A DNA stretch of 64,000 nucleotides from Coffea arabica (taxonomy: Eukaryota; Streptophyta; Magnoliopsida; Gentianales; Rubiaceae). Shown here in pieces: positions 33,696 through 47,000 of this stretch (its first letter is position 1; every line of letters starts with the position of its first letter). Where the stretch lies: the NCBI RefSeq assembly GCF_036785885.1, contig NC_092312.1:22400001-22464000 (forward strand), written 5' to 3'. Below the pieces are notes generated by a model that had not been told where the DNA came from, ran no database searches, and worked only from the letters and a program-made list of their open reading frames with translations. Both the position numbers and the translations under genes were made by a program.

Positions 33696-36600
33696 TACAT
33701 ACTTCAGCTAAAGTGGTGGTGTTATCAAGCAAAGGTTCCTCACATACTACAATGGCTTGCCAGATTATGTGTACACTTTCCATTCCAATTATAAACACAA
33801 AGAAAAAGGAAAGTCTAGTTATTTCATCAGGGTGGTAAATTTATCACGTCCAGCTCACTGTCCAGTCAATCTCTTGTCCCTGAACTGAAGCCTAAATTTG
33901 ATTTATTAAAAAAAAAAAAAAAAAGATGAGCAGTTTGGCATCGAGCACAATACACATGGTTGGATGGTTATAGGACTTTGCCCGATCAGTTAAAAATAGT
34001 ATGTGATGAAGAAAGTAATGTAACTGATACCTAATGGTGTTTGAACAAATTAATCATGCTACTTACCTAACGAGTCCAAGATTTTTCCCTCTTGTTCCGG
34101 TGAGAAGAACTGATAGGTCAACTCCATTTTCATCATAGTTTTTTATTTTTAATGAAGGGATTGCAAATTGAAGGCAACTACTATCTTTGAGTTGCATTTC
34201 TCATATAATTGAAAAGAACTTGCACTGAAGTTTTCTAGCCATTTATAGATCAAGGCATTTAATGCAATATAGTACAAACAGAGTATTGCATCATTTTTTA
34301 AGTATCGGGTTTGTACGAGAATTATTTCTTGTCAATGTACTCTAATATCCAGGAGGACCAAGACCCATCTTTATCTATTTCATTATTCAATTCGCTGCTC
34401 CGATGGAGGAGTTGTAGTTAGAACTTCTTGATAAATGAAAAGGTGATTACGTTTGTTTTTAGTCGTTAACAGCATTTACCTTCTAATTAAACCTTCATGA
34501 AGTGGCACATATTGGGAGTAGTAATTCAATAGTCAATTCTCAAATTGGCATGTAAATTATCCATTCACCAGTTCATGAAGACCCCATAATCTTGCATCAT
34601 ATTGTTCTATATCCAATTATATGAGAATTTTTTTACAGTTAATTCATATTCATAGAATTTACTGAAGAAAGAAAACTTCTACTTGTATATATGTAAGAAA
34701 ACTAGTCATGACAGCTTTAAATTACTGATTCACTGCCGTATCAAGGTGTGTGTGGTTCACAACCTAACCGCGCTAGTACAGTCTCCATTTCCACCTATGG
34801 AAGATCACAAGAGTGGAGCATTTAACCTTTTTCAACAGCTCAACTAATCTACAATTAGCAAGAAGTAAAGGTTAAATTGTTAGCTTAGACACCATGCACA
34901 AAGCCAAAATCAGGCAAAAAACCAACTCAATAAATACAAAGCAAGTAATACCAAATCAATATAGCCAAAAGAGGAGGCTGCCGAATGTTTCTCTCCTTCA
35001 TTTATTGAGCAAACAAAAGAAGAGGCATAAGGATTCAAATAGCTTACCTATGAAATAAAGAGAGCGAGAGCAAGCAAGCAAAACTGTTATTTCCATTCAA
35101 ATTTGTATAGTGGAAGAAGACAGCTTCGTGCTACCTTTTTCTTTTGTGTTGCATTCTTCCACACAATTTGCTTCTTTTTCCCTTGTTTCAAGCTATCTTT
35201 ACATTTTAATTTAATGAGGATATTCTTTTGAGGTACCATCTGGAGTTACCTTAGGTTCACGCTACAAACACCATGATTTCATGCCACTCTTGAGTAAGCT
35301 ATACACTCAATGCCCTCACACAACCACGTCTTGCCTGCGTGCTTCAAAATATATACATGCTTTCAACTTCACTACCTTTAGTCTTCTTTGGAATGATATC
35401 AAAAGGGCTCACAGGTTCTTGCATTAGTTAAGGAAGTACGAAAAGCCAGAAAATGAAAATAAAATTCAATTATGCACCTACAAAGGCTAAATTTTTCCAG
35501 TAAATCCACTAATATGATTGTTTTAAATTAAGCAAACCTAAATGATTGCAACACAATGATGGTTTTTATTCTACACTATATTATTGTTCAGGCACATTTT
35601 CCTAGTATTACGTTGTAGGCAAAAAATGCTTGTCCTGTATAAAAAGGCAAGCTGCAGCCGGTGAAATTTAGGATCCTAGTATATTTATATATATACCAGT
35701 TTGACTAGGAAAATGGAAAGAAAGAAAAGCATGAATTCTAATTTTTAGTACCTAAGATACGTACTTGGTCTTCATTTTGTTTAGTTCAAACTTTGACGTA
35801 AACCACAGAACATTCAAACACAAGAAATATAAAGTTGTCCTTTATACTTTTCATAATTGTTTCTTTGATAGCTTCTCAAAAGTACTGAAGGGAAAAAGTC
35901 ATCTTCAAGTTCGCACGGTATCTAGTTGGAGGCCATTGCATATTGAGCCACGTAATCTTTTTATATATGAAGTACTAGTTCTAATACAAGAAAAAAAAGG
36001 ATGAAAAAGTGTAATTGTAGTTCAATCAGAGATATGTGATATATAAACAGAACTACAGTTTCTGTCAATTAATGATCATATTGGCACTCTAGTACTTGCT
36101 GTTATTGGCACCATATTTTGTTAATGTTCTTTTACAAAAATTATAAAAGATATAAGGTGCGGTTAATAGTAATTGGAGTGGCACTATTATCACTTTGGAA
36201 ATGAAAAACCGGTAACTTTTCGATGATTTCATACTTTGTAATAAAAAAAAAATGTACGAGCAATTTCGCAGTATCCTAAAGTTGCTAGAGGAAATCTCAG
36301 ACTGGACAGAATATGGTATTAGTATTACTAGTCCAACTTGATGTAGCCAGATTCACATTCAACGCAATGTGTAACACATCAACCCCTGGAGGAAGACCCC
36401 TATAGATATCAATTACAATTCAATTATGTTGATATGTTTAAACCAACTCGCTAATGAATGGATTTGAGTATGCAATGAATTTTGAATAGGTTTAAATGAG
36501 TGATTCAATTAAACCTATTTAATTGGTGGATAGGTTGACTCGCACTATCCATTTACACCCACTTAAGACTAATTGCACATTTAAACTAATTTTTTAGTAG

Positions 36601-37830
36601 ACGTTAAGTGGATAAATTTGAATTTTTTAACAACCAAATAATAATAAAAAAAACGTTATTTTTTTGTCAAACAACATTGAAAAAATTAAGAACAAGGGAG
36701 CCATGCATAGAGAATTAGATATACCTGTACCCATTTATTAAATGGACTGACCCATTTTGACCAATTCATTGAATGGATATACATCAACTAACCCAACATT
36801 ATACCTATTACCTAATCATGATCCATCACCCATTTGACACCTCTAGTGATGCCGTAGTGGTTCAAAATGATATACTTTAGAAATTATCTTGGTTCAATTC
36901 TTGTGTATAAAAATAACAATTAGCAGTGATGGTGAAAGTTAACGAGCATACGTCAAATAATGGTCCTTCGATTATGGAAGGTATTCAATTTTTCTGGGTT
37001 GAGGTGGAAAGATAAAAAGAACAAGAAAAAAAAATATTTTCATATTGTTCTTTTGAGATTACCTTTGATGGTGTAGGTTCTAGCCAGGACCCTTGCTAAT
37101 TTACCCCAAAAAAAAAATGGTGATAGCATTGCTATCCACTTTTTGTATTGGCACTTTATCCTCTTTACAAATTTTATTTTGAAAAAAAAAAAAATGAAGC
37201 AAGTGATTACCAATATCACTGTCCTAATGAAATTAAGGAGTAAAAGGAACTAGAGGGACACAGATATTCCTCATGTAAGCTTCTAGTCCAATATGTATTG
37301 CCCGTAGCTAAGGTAGGAAGGAAAAGTTGCCACATAATAAGCAGGATTACAATTTGAGTTGCATCCTCGATTCTCTAGAAAATCAGCAAGCCTGGTTTGG
37401 TTCTCTTTTATTACTACTGTTCTAGGAAAAAAGGGAAAAAAATAAGAAAAGAAAACCTTCCCCTAGTAATAGTAATCCTTGGAGCTTTGCTAAGCCCGTT
37501 GATAAGGTTGTATAGAACCTTTGAATCCAGTTCCACCAGAATGAGAAAATGAGAGACAAACAAGATTGGTTGCAAAACTCGGGAGAAAGAAAATCAACAA
37601 AAACACATAATTAGTTAGTAGAATTAAGTTAACCGATTCTTATCTGCATTTAGCATCAAAAAAATTTCGAATCAACGAATCACTTGGAAATGTTTTGTTT
37701 ATTAGGATGATCTTTACTTTCACATGATGTACTCAGATAATTGCAGGCCGTTAGTTGGATATGTATATATATATATATTTTTTATCACTGTTATCCTGGC
37801 TATAGTAGTATATTATGTGTTAAGTCCAAG
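33696..37830. other. Intergenic DNA with possible decayed repeats
   Basis: About 4 kb, AT-rich, no supported gene. Around 36400-36845 sequence ending CATTTGACACCTCTA resembles the end of a hAT-type MITE, but neither a matching left end nor an 8-bp duplication was found. Near 37060-37110 a tRNA-like stretch precedes an A-run. Confidence 0.35.
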
Positions 37831-37956
37831 CCTAAACATCTCTTGAATTCAGTTCATGCATCTTACAGTAACATAAACTCTTTATTTCTAACCAGTACTG
37901 CAACAAAAGGAAAGTAGGCCGTAATAAGCTTCGTCTCGAAGAAGCAAACATACATA

Positions 37957-37977
37957 CCCCCCCCCCCCCCCCCCCCC
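37957..37977. repeat. Poly(C) run, 21 bp
   Basis: Uninterrupted homopolymer; run length may be affected by sequencing. Confidence 0.85.
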
Positions 37978-38189
37978 ACAAACAATAGCTTTTGGAAATT
38001 ATCACAATCCAGTAAATGTTGACAGAAGGAATATGGACAAACATTGCAAGATTGTATGACACGAAGAAGAAGAAGAAGATTAAAACCTGGCAATGGAATG
38101 CTGTACTCCTTTTTCCATGATAATGCTGTTGCCATATTGTTGTTCTTCGCCCTTGTTGGCATCCATATCTCCATTGTTGGCGTGGGCTG

Positions 38190-38610
38190 TGTAGTTTCTT
38201 CTGATGGATCCACCAAACAAAAATTTCCTTTCCGGTATACCCAAGTTGGAAACCCGCAATCAGGGTTGAATAATCCTGAAATGCAGGTGACAGAGGAACG
38301 TCTTGAAATTTGTGGTCATCCAAGTCGAAGAAGATGATGCATTCATGATCCAAAACTTTCCAATAATAAAATCCCATCACCAAAACATATCGTCTAGATC
38401 TTTCTCATAACAACACTTGTCTCCAAGCTTTCTCCAACTCCATAAGATGTCGTCTCTTGTAACATTAATACCATGATTAGTAGTAGAGAAAGTAAGTATC
38501 GCATAACCAGTAACAAACTTATTAAACTCTCCCTGGGAGTCGGAGATTAAGTGGATCACAACATATTCATTCGTGGTGGCAATGAATCCAAATCCCCCTA
38601 CCACGGTCAC
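38190..38610 (-). pseudogene. F-box-associated domain gene fragment
   Basis: On the minus strand, two overlapping frames (38610-38377, then 38383 to about 38200) carry text typical of plant F-box-associated interaction domains: GFGFIATTNEYVVIHLI, then YYWKVLDHECIIFFDLDDHKFQDVPL. A frameshift lies near 38380. No F-box is visible upstream and the C-terminal part dissolves into low-complexity sequence, so this is a fragment, not a working SCF adaptor. Family recognition is moderate. Confidence 0.5.
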
Positions 38611-40381
38611 AGTGGAACTGTGGCAATCTGACTAATTGTTCGACACTAGGATTTCAGAGATAAAATGCTATGCTCATTGACTAGACACATTAGATCCAGT
38701 GGCGGAGCCAAGAATTAGGTTTAGGGGGCGGACGAATGTGTACTGCAAAATTTTGAACTTTTATTAGAAGGAGAAGAAAACTCAGATGATCTGCCATCCA
38801 GAACCACTGAGATTTAGCAAATGCACCACAAGAATGGAGTTTGACCAGTGAAATTAGCATGTTCTGAAATTTAGGTAGCACTTTTCCATTTCACCAATAA
38901 CATAACGCAGCTTAGCCTGATCTTTGAGACAAGGCGAACATTTTCCCCTTTTACTCGCGATAATGCCTATCATAGTAGAAAAAAAAAAGGGGGGGGGGGG
39001 GGGGGGGAAGCAAACACTTTCAGAGAAAGGCATCACGTACATGAATTGCAGAGATAAAGACCAGTGCAATGGAAACAGTACAAGAAAATGACTGAATAAT
39101 TATTAGCATTAGTCGTGGTCTACTACGTACCTGCGTTTTACTTCTTAATTATCAAGCCATTTGCTAGGTCTCAATAAATGAGCTGCAGCAAACACATGAG
39201 AGGTGCCAACAATACTAACATACCAACCTTTAATAGCTTCATTCCACTATAAACTCAAAGAAAAAAAAATGGTTTTTTTACTTCCATAATTAACTCCAAC
39301 CACAAAGTACAAATGTCAAATATTAATTAATAATGCACGCGGAAATACAAATCTACTTCACTATCATCCCAAAATTGATCTCGAGTTAAAACATATTCCA
39401 AATCCCAATATCAAATGGGAAAAATCAAAATCTTCAACCGACAAAATAATTCAACAAAATATACACATTAGACATCAGCAATCAATCTCGCCAATACGCA
39501 AACTACAAGTTGTATCAAATCGCCAATTAATTATTGAGGATCAAAATTTACACGACTAAGAGGCATAGCGAATTGATATGCGAACTAAACTTCAATATTA
39601 CCAATGCATGTCAAAATACACGGGTATGGTCGACTAATGTGATTATATTGGTCGACTGGGGCCTTTTCTAATAGCGTGCCCAGGATTTCCCCCAAAAAAG
39701 CTATGAGGGGAGAAGTTCTTTTTCGCTAGTGCTAAGGGCACACTAGCGCACGCATACACTGTATGTGCAATTTAGAGATGTAAAATGGTTTGTGTGAATC
39801 AATTTTATACAAAAATTTCTTCTTTTTTTTTTTGTACAAAAGCAAGGATCAGACCCTTAACTACTAACAAATCTAGAGGTAGTTACTCCAATGATCTCTT
39901 GATATTCTTTGAATGAAATGATAACTATTGTCCTTGTGGTAATTACAATGGTTAAAATTGATGAATATGTAGTTAGATGTTTAAAGTAAAAATTGCTTAT
40001 AGGTGTGTTATATAACTAAAGTAAAATTAGTTTTTGTAAAGATAACAAAATTAGAAATTTATAAAATGACAATAAATATCTATGCCAAATCTAAATGCTT
40101 AGTACAGATAACCACAAATTCTTATAGCACTTCGTTTGTACGTAGATTAGTTTCTAATGGTTCTTATGATTTTCAATTCTTTAAAATCAGGTAGTTGTCC
40201 TTTTTTTTTTTTTGGTCAAGATTCTGGTTGCAAATAAGATAGTTTGATTAAGTTTTTGTTGCTTTCGTACACCAATTTGGTTACAGTAACTATCATAAAA
40301 ATCACATTTTAATGGGGTAAAGAAAATATTTTAATTTATGCCGCAAACCAAGATGTGATGATGATGGGAAGGAAAGGACGG
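38611..40381. other. Intergenic DNA
   Basis: No gene supported. CAGTGGCGGAGCCA at about 38698 looks like a hAT terminal motif, without a partner end. A 19-bp G-run lies at 38989-39007. At about 39725-39750 a small hairpin (CGCTAGTG/CACTAGCG) is seen. Confidence 0.4.
38989..39007. repeat. Poly(G) run, 19 bp
   Basis: Homopolymer directly after an A-run, about 1 kb from a 21-bp C-run. Confidence 0.85.
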
Positions 40382-40981
40382 TGAAGAGGTGATTTTCGGT
40401 TGGTACCTAGACCGACCTGGATCAGTCCTCTCTGAGATGAAGTGAGGTGAACTCCTGTGTCCGAAGTGAACCTCGGTGTCCGAAGTGAGTGGCGGGGCTT
40501 CTCCCCTGGATCAGTCCGACGATCAAGTTAGTATGAGAACGAGAATAATAAGAGTATAAGCAAATGAACAGTGTGCTTACTTGTTGGGAGTGTGTCTGGG
40601 GTATTTATAGAGGGAGAGTAGAGGACAGAGCGGAGGGCTTATGCTGGTGGGACCCACCCTCTGGTCATTACGGCTCTGTCCCGTGTCAGGAGGTCTGACT
40701 CTGACACTGTAGCTGCCTGGGCATGATGACGGGGAGGATTGTGCAGGTGCCATTAAGTGCCTCCAGTGCTTTTCAGATAAAGCACTGGTCCTGGGCGATG
40801 TCAGATGGTTTGACATCATCAGCGTGCAGCTGAGGTGGGGGTGCCGAGGTCGGCTACACAGTAGGCTAGGGAAACGGCCGAGGCCGAGCTCAGGGATGAT
40901 GCCCGGGACACGGATGAGCTCTGATGAGGGACGAGGTGAGTTCACCTCGGCCACTCGGGATGGCCGAGGTGAGCATCCTCA
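40382..40981 (-). repeat. 3' LTR of Tat-1
   Basis: 600 bp, reading TGAGGATGCTCACC...CTCTTCA on the minus strand. Contains a 33-bp segment (near 40941-40973) absent from the other LTR; it forms an 11-bp stem with a 7-bp loop (CACCTCGGCCA/TGGCCGAGGTG). Confidence 0.92.
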
Positions 40982-40982
40982 A

Positions 40983-40995
40983 TAAGCCCCCCAAG
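40983..40995 (-). other. Polypurine tract of Tat-1
   Basis: Minus strand reads CTTGGGGGGCTTA immediately before the 3' LTR; the priming site for plus-strand DNA synthesis. Confidence 0.75.
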
Positions 40996-41289
40996 CCTCG
41001 GATGCTCCGAGCAAGGGAGGTGCCGAGACTTCCTTGTGCTGAAGTCATGAAGAGTCGAGGTCCCGAAACCGCTCCGGAAGATGCGGGGACGCGACACGTG
41101 GGCTAGTCAGTTGATAGGACGTGGTCACTGGTAACCGTCGCGTCGTGAAGTAGTGGGACGTTTCGCGATGATGGGGTGTCAGTCGAAAGGACGGGTCATT
41201 AATGAAGAGAGAGAGTGCCACGGCGTTTTGAATCCGAACGTGGTCGTCTTTTCGTATTCTTGCCACCTCTTCGGATTCTGGCCATCCCC

Positions 41290-41297
41290 TATAAATA
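41290..41297 (+). promoter_or_regulatory. TATA box of the antisense gene in Tat-1
   Basis: TATAAATA inside CCCCTATAAATAGGGGG, 178 bp upstream of the antisense ATG (41475), outside the LTR. Element Tat-2 has the same motif at the equivalent place, which supports a real promoter. Confidence 0.6.
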
Positions 41298-41474
41298 GGG
41301 GGTCCTTTTCACCACCTGCCCCATCATTTTCTTCTTCTGTCTGCGACTTGCAAAATTTGCGAGCGTTGCCGAGATCAATCCTGCCAGCCGAGATCACAGC
41401 CGAAGTCATCCACTTCGTCCAGTTCAGTATACAATAGTAAGTATCCCTTTTCCTTCTTATCTTGTCTTTCACAC

Positions 41475-43790
41475 ATGGCTAAAACCGCGAAGACCCATAA
41501 GGAAACCGTGTCACCGAGCTACCAGGCCGAGGTGAAGCCAGATCCTGAAGAAGAAGCGACGACGTCCAGCTCGGAGGGGTCGACACCGAGTTCAGAGGGG
41601 TCGACCGAGGTGAGGGTCGGAGAGACAGCCTCAGAGTTGGAGTCGTCCGAGATGAGCGAGGGTGGTTCCGAGGTCGAATACAATACCGAGCTCGGGACCG
41701 AGATACCCCATGACGAGGGTGTTCAGGAGCCAGTTGCTCCAGTGGACGCAGCCGACATCGACTTCGGCCAGATGCCGAAGTTTAGGAGTCGCGTAGGAAG
41801 AGATAGGGCCGTGAAGGTAGTGAACAAGTACCCATTCCGGCCGGGGTACGAAATTCTGCTGCCCGAGTTGGATGACACAGCCGCGAAGCCCCCTTACGGC
41901 ATGGTGGCCGTCTACGTTCAACAGCTGGAGGCCGGGCTGAGGATGCCGACGTCGAGGTTTCTCCGGGATTTGCTTCGTCACTTCGGTGTGAGGATCACCC
42001 AACTCACCCCGAACGCGATCCGCATCATCGTGGGGTTCGAGATGCTTTGCCGACATCAGGAGGTGACTCCCTCCGTCGACCTCTTCCGCCGATGCTATAC
42101 TCTCAAGGCGCACGGGACGGATAAAGGATGATTTTATGTTGGCAATCGAAACAATGCCATCCCGAAGTTGGTGATCGGTGCTCCCAACTCGATCAAGAAC
42201 TGGAAGCGCGACTACTTCTTCGTGTCCGGAGTGGACTTCCCGAGGGATTTTTGGTGGAGGCCAATTAAGGCGAAGGCCGACCCCTCGGCAGGGGATGCCG
42301 AAGAGAAATCCTTTCAGAAGTTGATGAAGTCGGGACTTCGGCTGTTCAGCCATGATTACCCCGAAGCCGTGCTCGTGGATGGGGGGATAAGTCGAGCCGT
42401 GATCAATACTACCAAGCCTCCCTTCTTTTCCACTGAACTTGAGATACCTTGTAATTTTTCTTTCGTAGCTTTGCTTTCACTTCGGTTAAGGCATATGATA
42501 ATATTTATTTCTTGTGCAGTGACTAAACTGTCCAACCTCGTCGTCTCTGGCTCGTCCGAAGTGGCCAAGAGGCAGAAGAGGAAGAGCACTGACGAGACCT
42601 CAGCACCTCCGCCAAAGAAGAAGAAGTCACAAGGACCAGCCGCTAAGACTTCGGCGCCTAAAGGCACTCCCACCAAGGTTGGCCAGAGCAGCTCGGCCAC
42701 TGCGGCTACTGGGTCCACCTCGTCTGTACCAGAGGGAGTTCCCCTTGGAGTTGTTACAACAGTCACACCTCCTTCTGGCCGAGGCAAGCAGCTGAAGCCT
42801 CCAGTTAATCCGGTGTCGGGGACCTCGCTATGGAATCGTTTCCATAGCCCCCCAGTGTTTCCCGGAGACGAGAAGACGCACTCCGGCAATCATTGGTGTC
42901 CGAACTGGAAGATTTCGGTCAACGACAGGTGCCAATATCCTCGGGTCGCTCAAGAGCTAGTAATGCACTCCACTCTGCCAAGGGATTTGGAGTTCATGAA
43001 AAAACTAAGCCCGGCCGAACTGGTTCAAAGTCTGATGGTGACCACGGCTTCCAACTCAGCTTTTGCGGCCGAGATGGCTCACAGATACTGTGCTCTGGTC
43101 GAGGAGCAGGACACCGGCAAGCTGCAGACTCAGATCTCCAAGTTGGAGAAACAACTGGCGGTGTCCGAATCCGAGAAGTCGGAGCTTCAGAGGCGACTTC
43201 AAGAGGCTGAAGCTAAGGGTGAGGAGGACGAGACTACGATGAATAGTCTCAGATCAGCCCTCGAGGAGGAGCAGAAGAGGGGGGACGAAGTGAAGAAGTC
43301 CCACGCACAAGCTCTCGAGGGTGCTGGAGCCTCGGCAGTGGATGCGTTTCGAAGGTCCGATGCCTTCATCAAGGACCTCGGCCAACTGCTTACGCCTAAC
43401 TTCATGTTTGGCTTCACATCGGCCATTAATGAGGCTGCGGCTCACCTCTCCTCCGAAGTCTTGGAGTCTTTGAAAAACCATGACAGCTACAATGAGGACT
43501 CCAAGGAGTTATGTGATCGGATGGCCGAAGGCATTCAGGCATGAAGGAATTTGGCCGAAGTCCAGGTCGAGTTCAACAAGTGGCTGTCCGAACTCGACGA
43601 TGTGTTCGAGGAGGTGGAAGTAGAAGAAGTTGGAGGAGCGGACGCTGAGGGAGACGAAGCCGCCGGGGACGAAGTCGGAGTGGACATCGGCAAAGAGCAT
43701 GGAGATGAACACCCCGGCGGAAAAGAGGCCGAAGAGAAGGCTGCCCAGGAGGGAGCCAAGACCGGGGATGGAGCCGAGACGGGGGTCTAG
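41475..43790 (+). pseudogene. Antisense gene of Tat-1, 'putative gypsy type transposon' (Transposase_28) family
   Basis: One reading frame of 772 codons, antisense to gag-pol, broken by two in-frame TGA stops (42129-42131, at a position where the other element has Trp, and 43542-43544). The acidic N-terminus is followed by a conserved block (PPYGMVAVYVQQLEAGLRMP, HFGVRITQLTPNAIRIIVGF, WKRDYFFVSGVDFP) of the Transposase_28 family. Then come a basic, Pro/Ser-rich segment and a long coiled coil (about 43125-43310). A GT-AG intron of 69 bp is likely at 42451-42519, matching one in Tat-2. Antisense ORFs at this place are known in Tat elements (maize Grande 'gene 23' type); function unknown. The stops suggest it is no longer functional in this copy. 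Confidence 0.8.
42451..42519 (+). other. Predicted intron in the Tat-1 antisense gene
   Basis: 69 bp from CTT|GTAATT to TTGTGCAG|TG, T-rich, length a multiple of three and open, so the frame survives with or without splicing. Splicing gives EIPLTKLSNL, which aligns with LTALKRFSQL in Tat-2. Confidence 0.6.
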
Positions 43791-44077
43791 GCTCAGGCTT
43801 TAGGGGGTGGCCGAGGTGGAGAGTGCTTAGTAGCATTCGGACCTCAACCTTGTATTCTTTGTAGCACTCTTTCCTATTAAATGAAAGCCTTTTTCTTCTC
43901 ATCTCAGCGCTTTTTGTTTCTTGCTTTGACTTCATCCCTTGTTTGTCCCCCTTATTTTTTAATAATTGATGCTGGGCATCATATTGTTTGAAAAATAACT
44001 AAATAGCTGAAGTCATAACTTGACAAGATAACTGGATGAAGTCAACTTTGATGAAATAACTGAATGAAGTCACAACT

Positions 44078-47000
44078 TCAAGCATAATACAATCTAAGGT
44101 TCTCGGCGTGCCAAGACCTCGGCACTAATGAGCCATTTCGGTAGCTCAGTTTACAATACCCCTTAGGGTCAGATTCCACAACTCGGTAAGGGCCTTCCCA
44201 TTTCGGGCATAATTTCCCTTGCGGCTCAGCTCGGCTAACTGAATTTTTCCTGAGAACCAAGTTTTCAGGACGGAATCTACGATGTCTGACACGGGCATTG
44301 TAATAGTGTGCCAGTGTGTTCTTGTATGAAGCTATCCGGGCTGAGGCGAGGTCCCTTCGTTCTTCGACGAGGTCGAGGTCCAGCTGCCTCTCTTCGTCGT
44401 TCACCTCGGCGGCATAGGCTGCCAGCCGAGGGCTGGAAGTAAGGATCTCAGCTGGGATGACAGCCTCGGCGCCGTAGGTCAGGGAGAATGGGGTCTCTTG
44501 CGTCGCTGACCTCGGCGTGGTCCGATATGACCACAAGACACTGGAGAGTTCCTCCACCCAAGATGACCCAGCTCGGTGTAGTCGGGTCTTGAGGCCATGC
44601 AGGAGAGTCCGGTTGAAGTTTTCTGCTTGACCATTGGCCTGAGGGTGGCTTACCGAAGTGAAGTGTTGTTTGATGCCGAGGGTCTCGCACCAGGTCTTGA
44701 AGGGGTTCTCGGTAAACTGTCTCCCATTGTCCGAGATGATGACCTGAGGTATGCCGAAGCGGCAGATAATGCATTTCCAAAAGAATTTTTGGATGGCTAG
44801 CCCCGAGATGGTCCGAAGTGGCTCGGCCTCGACCCACTTAGTGAAGTAGTCCACAGCGGTCACTAGGAAGGTATAACCCCCGACGGCTTTAGGGAAAGGA
44901 CCTATGATATCTGTCCCCCATTGCTCGAATGGCCAAGGTGAAGTGATGGGAACCATGAAATTTGAGGGCTGGTGATGCTCGGGTGCGTGGACTTGGCAGG
45001 AAGGACAGCTGAGAACGAGGTCCTGGGAGTCTTGCCGAAGTGATGGCCAGAAATACCCAAGAAGCATAGCTTTCTTGGCTAACATCCGGTGGCCGACGTG
45101 AGCCCCACATACGCCTTCGTGGATCTCGTGGAGGACGTGACGTCCGGCCTCGGGAGTGACACACCTCAGCCATGGGCCGAGGTAAGAGCGTTTGTATAGT
45201 TCTCCATCGCGGAAAGCGTACCGAGCCGCCTTGCGTTGTATTTTTCTCGCCTCGGCTCGGTCTTCAGGGAGTGTTCCCTGACTCAAGAAGAGGATGAACG
45301 GGGTCATCCAGGTATCTTCGGAGTGCACGGGGCAGGCCACCTCTTTTACATATCCGGGTTCACTCAGAACTTCCACTAATACCGTTTTGTTGAGGTCAGA
45401 GAATGAAGTGGAGGCCAGCCGGAATAAGGCGTCGGCTCGCTTATTCTGGGACCGGGGGATTCTTTGGATTTCGAATGACTTGAAGTATGCGGTGAGTTGG
45501 TGAACTTTGGAGAGGTACCTTTGCATGGTCTCATCCTTAGTCTCGTATTCACCGAGAACTTGGCGTACCACGAGCTGGGAGTCACTGCGGACGTGGATTT
45601 GCTGGGCGCCGAGCTTGCGGGCTAGCTGGAGTCCAGCGATTAGAGCCTCGTACTCGCCTTCATTGTTGGTGGCCGGGAAGTCAAAACGGATGGCGTACGA
45701 GCACGCCTCCCCCTGAGGTCCTTCCAGGAGCAGTCCGGCTCCGCAGCCGTCTCCATTAGAGGATCCATCGACATACAATGTCCACAAGGATGAGGTGGAC
45801 ACCCCGGCTAAGGCCGAGGTGGACTCCGGACCTTCCGTGAAGGTGAGCTCAGCAAGGAAGTCAGCCAAAGCTTGAGCTTTTATGGCGGTGCGTGGCTCGT
45901 AGGACAAGTCATATTCTCCCAATTCGACAGCCCACTTGGTGAGGCGACCAGAAGCTTCGGGCCGCACCAATATTTGCCGAATGGGCTGGTCAGTCCTGAC
46001 CGAGATAGGATGGGCTAAGAAGTAGGGATTCAACCGCCGAGCGGTGTGGACTAGTCCCAGCACCAGTTTCTCCACCTGAGTGTATCGAGTCTCCGGCCCG
46101 CGAAGAGCTCGGCTGACGTAGTAGACCGGCACTTGAGTGCCCTCATCTCGGATGAGCACAGCGCTGACAGCCTCGTCGGCTGCAGAGAGGTAGAGGTAGA
46201 GCTTTTCCTCGGACCGAGGTGAAGCAAGAGTTGGGAGGTGATGCAAGTACTGCTTCAGCTGGTCGAAAGCACCCTGACACTCCTCAGTCCAGGCGAACTG
46301 GTCAGCCTTTTTTAGCACCTTAAAGAAGGGCAGAGCTTTCTTGGCGGATTGGGACAAGAAGCGATTCAGCGCGGCCAGGCGTCCATTTAACCTTTGGACT
46401 TCTCGGACGTTTCGAGGTGGGGACATATCTTGAATGGCCTTGACCTTGTCGGGATTGGCCTCAATTCCCCGGCGGGAAACCAAATACCCCAAGAATTTTC
46501 CGGAGGTGACGCCGAAGACGCACTTCTTTGGATTCAATTTCATCCTCGAATCCCGCAGGACGCCGAAGACTTCCCTCAAATCAGATAGGAAGGCCGAAGT
46601 GGCCTGGCTCTTGACAAGGATGTCGTCCACGTAGGCCTCCACATTGCGGCCGATCTGGTTTTTGAAGAGGCGATTGATCAATCTCTGGTAGGTCGCCCCG
46701 GCGTTCTTTAGCCCGAATGGCATGGTAGTATAACAATAAGTACCTTGGTCGGTGTAGAACGCCGTTTTCTCTTGGTCCTCTTCACTCATTCCTATTTGAT
46801 GATACCCTTTGAAGGCATCTAGGAAGCAGAGGACTTCATACCCCATCGCCGAGTCGACGAGGGCGTCTATCCTTGGCAGGGGATAGCAATCTTTGGGGCA
46901 GGCCTTGTTGAGGTCGGTGAAGTCTACACAAATTCTCCATCCACCGGTGTCCTTTTTGACCATAACTGGGTTGGACAGCCAGGTGGGATATTGGACCTCG

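Noticed and set aside
36400-36845. Possible fourth hAT MITE
   Set aside because: The right end looks convincing, but no matching left terminus or 8-bp duplication was found; kept only as a note on the intergenic region.
38698-38711. CAGTGGCGGAGCCA as a hAT terminus
   Set aside because: Single end only; no inverted partner within several kb.
40577-40954. 125-codon frame repeated at 49777-50001
   Set aside because: Lies inside the Tat-1 LTRs; the duplication is the LTR pair, not a gene family.
41631-42353. 240-codon minus-strand frame inside the Tat-1 antisense gene
   Set aside because: Complement of the conserved Transposase_28 block; its translation has no recognisable domain, so it is a shadow of the coding frame.
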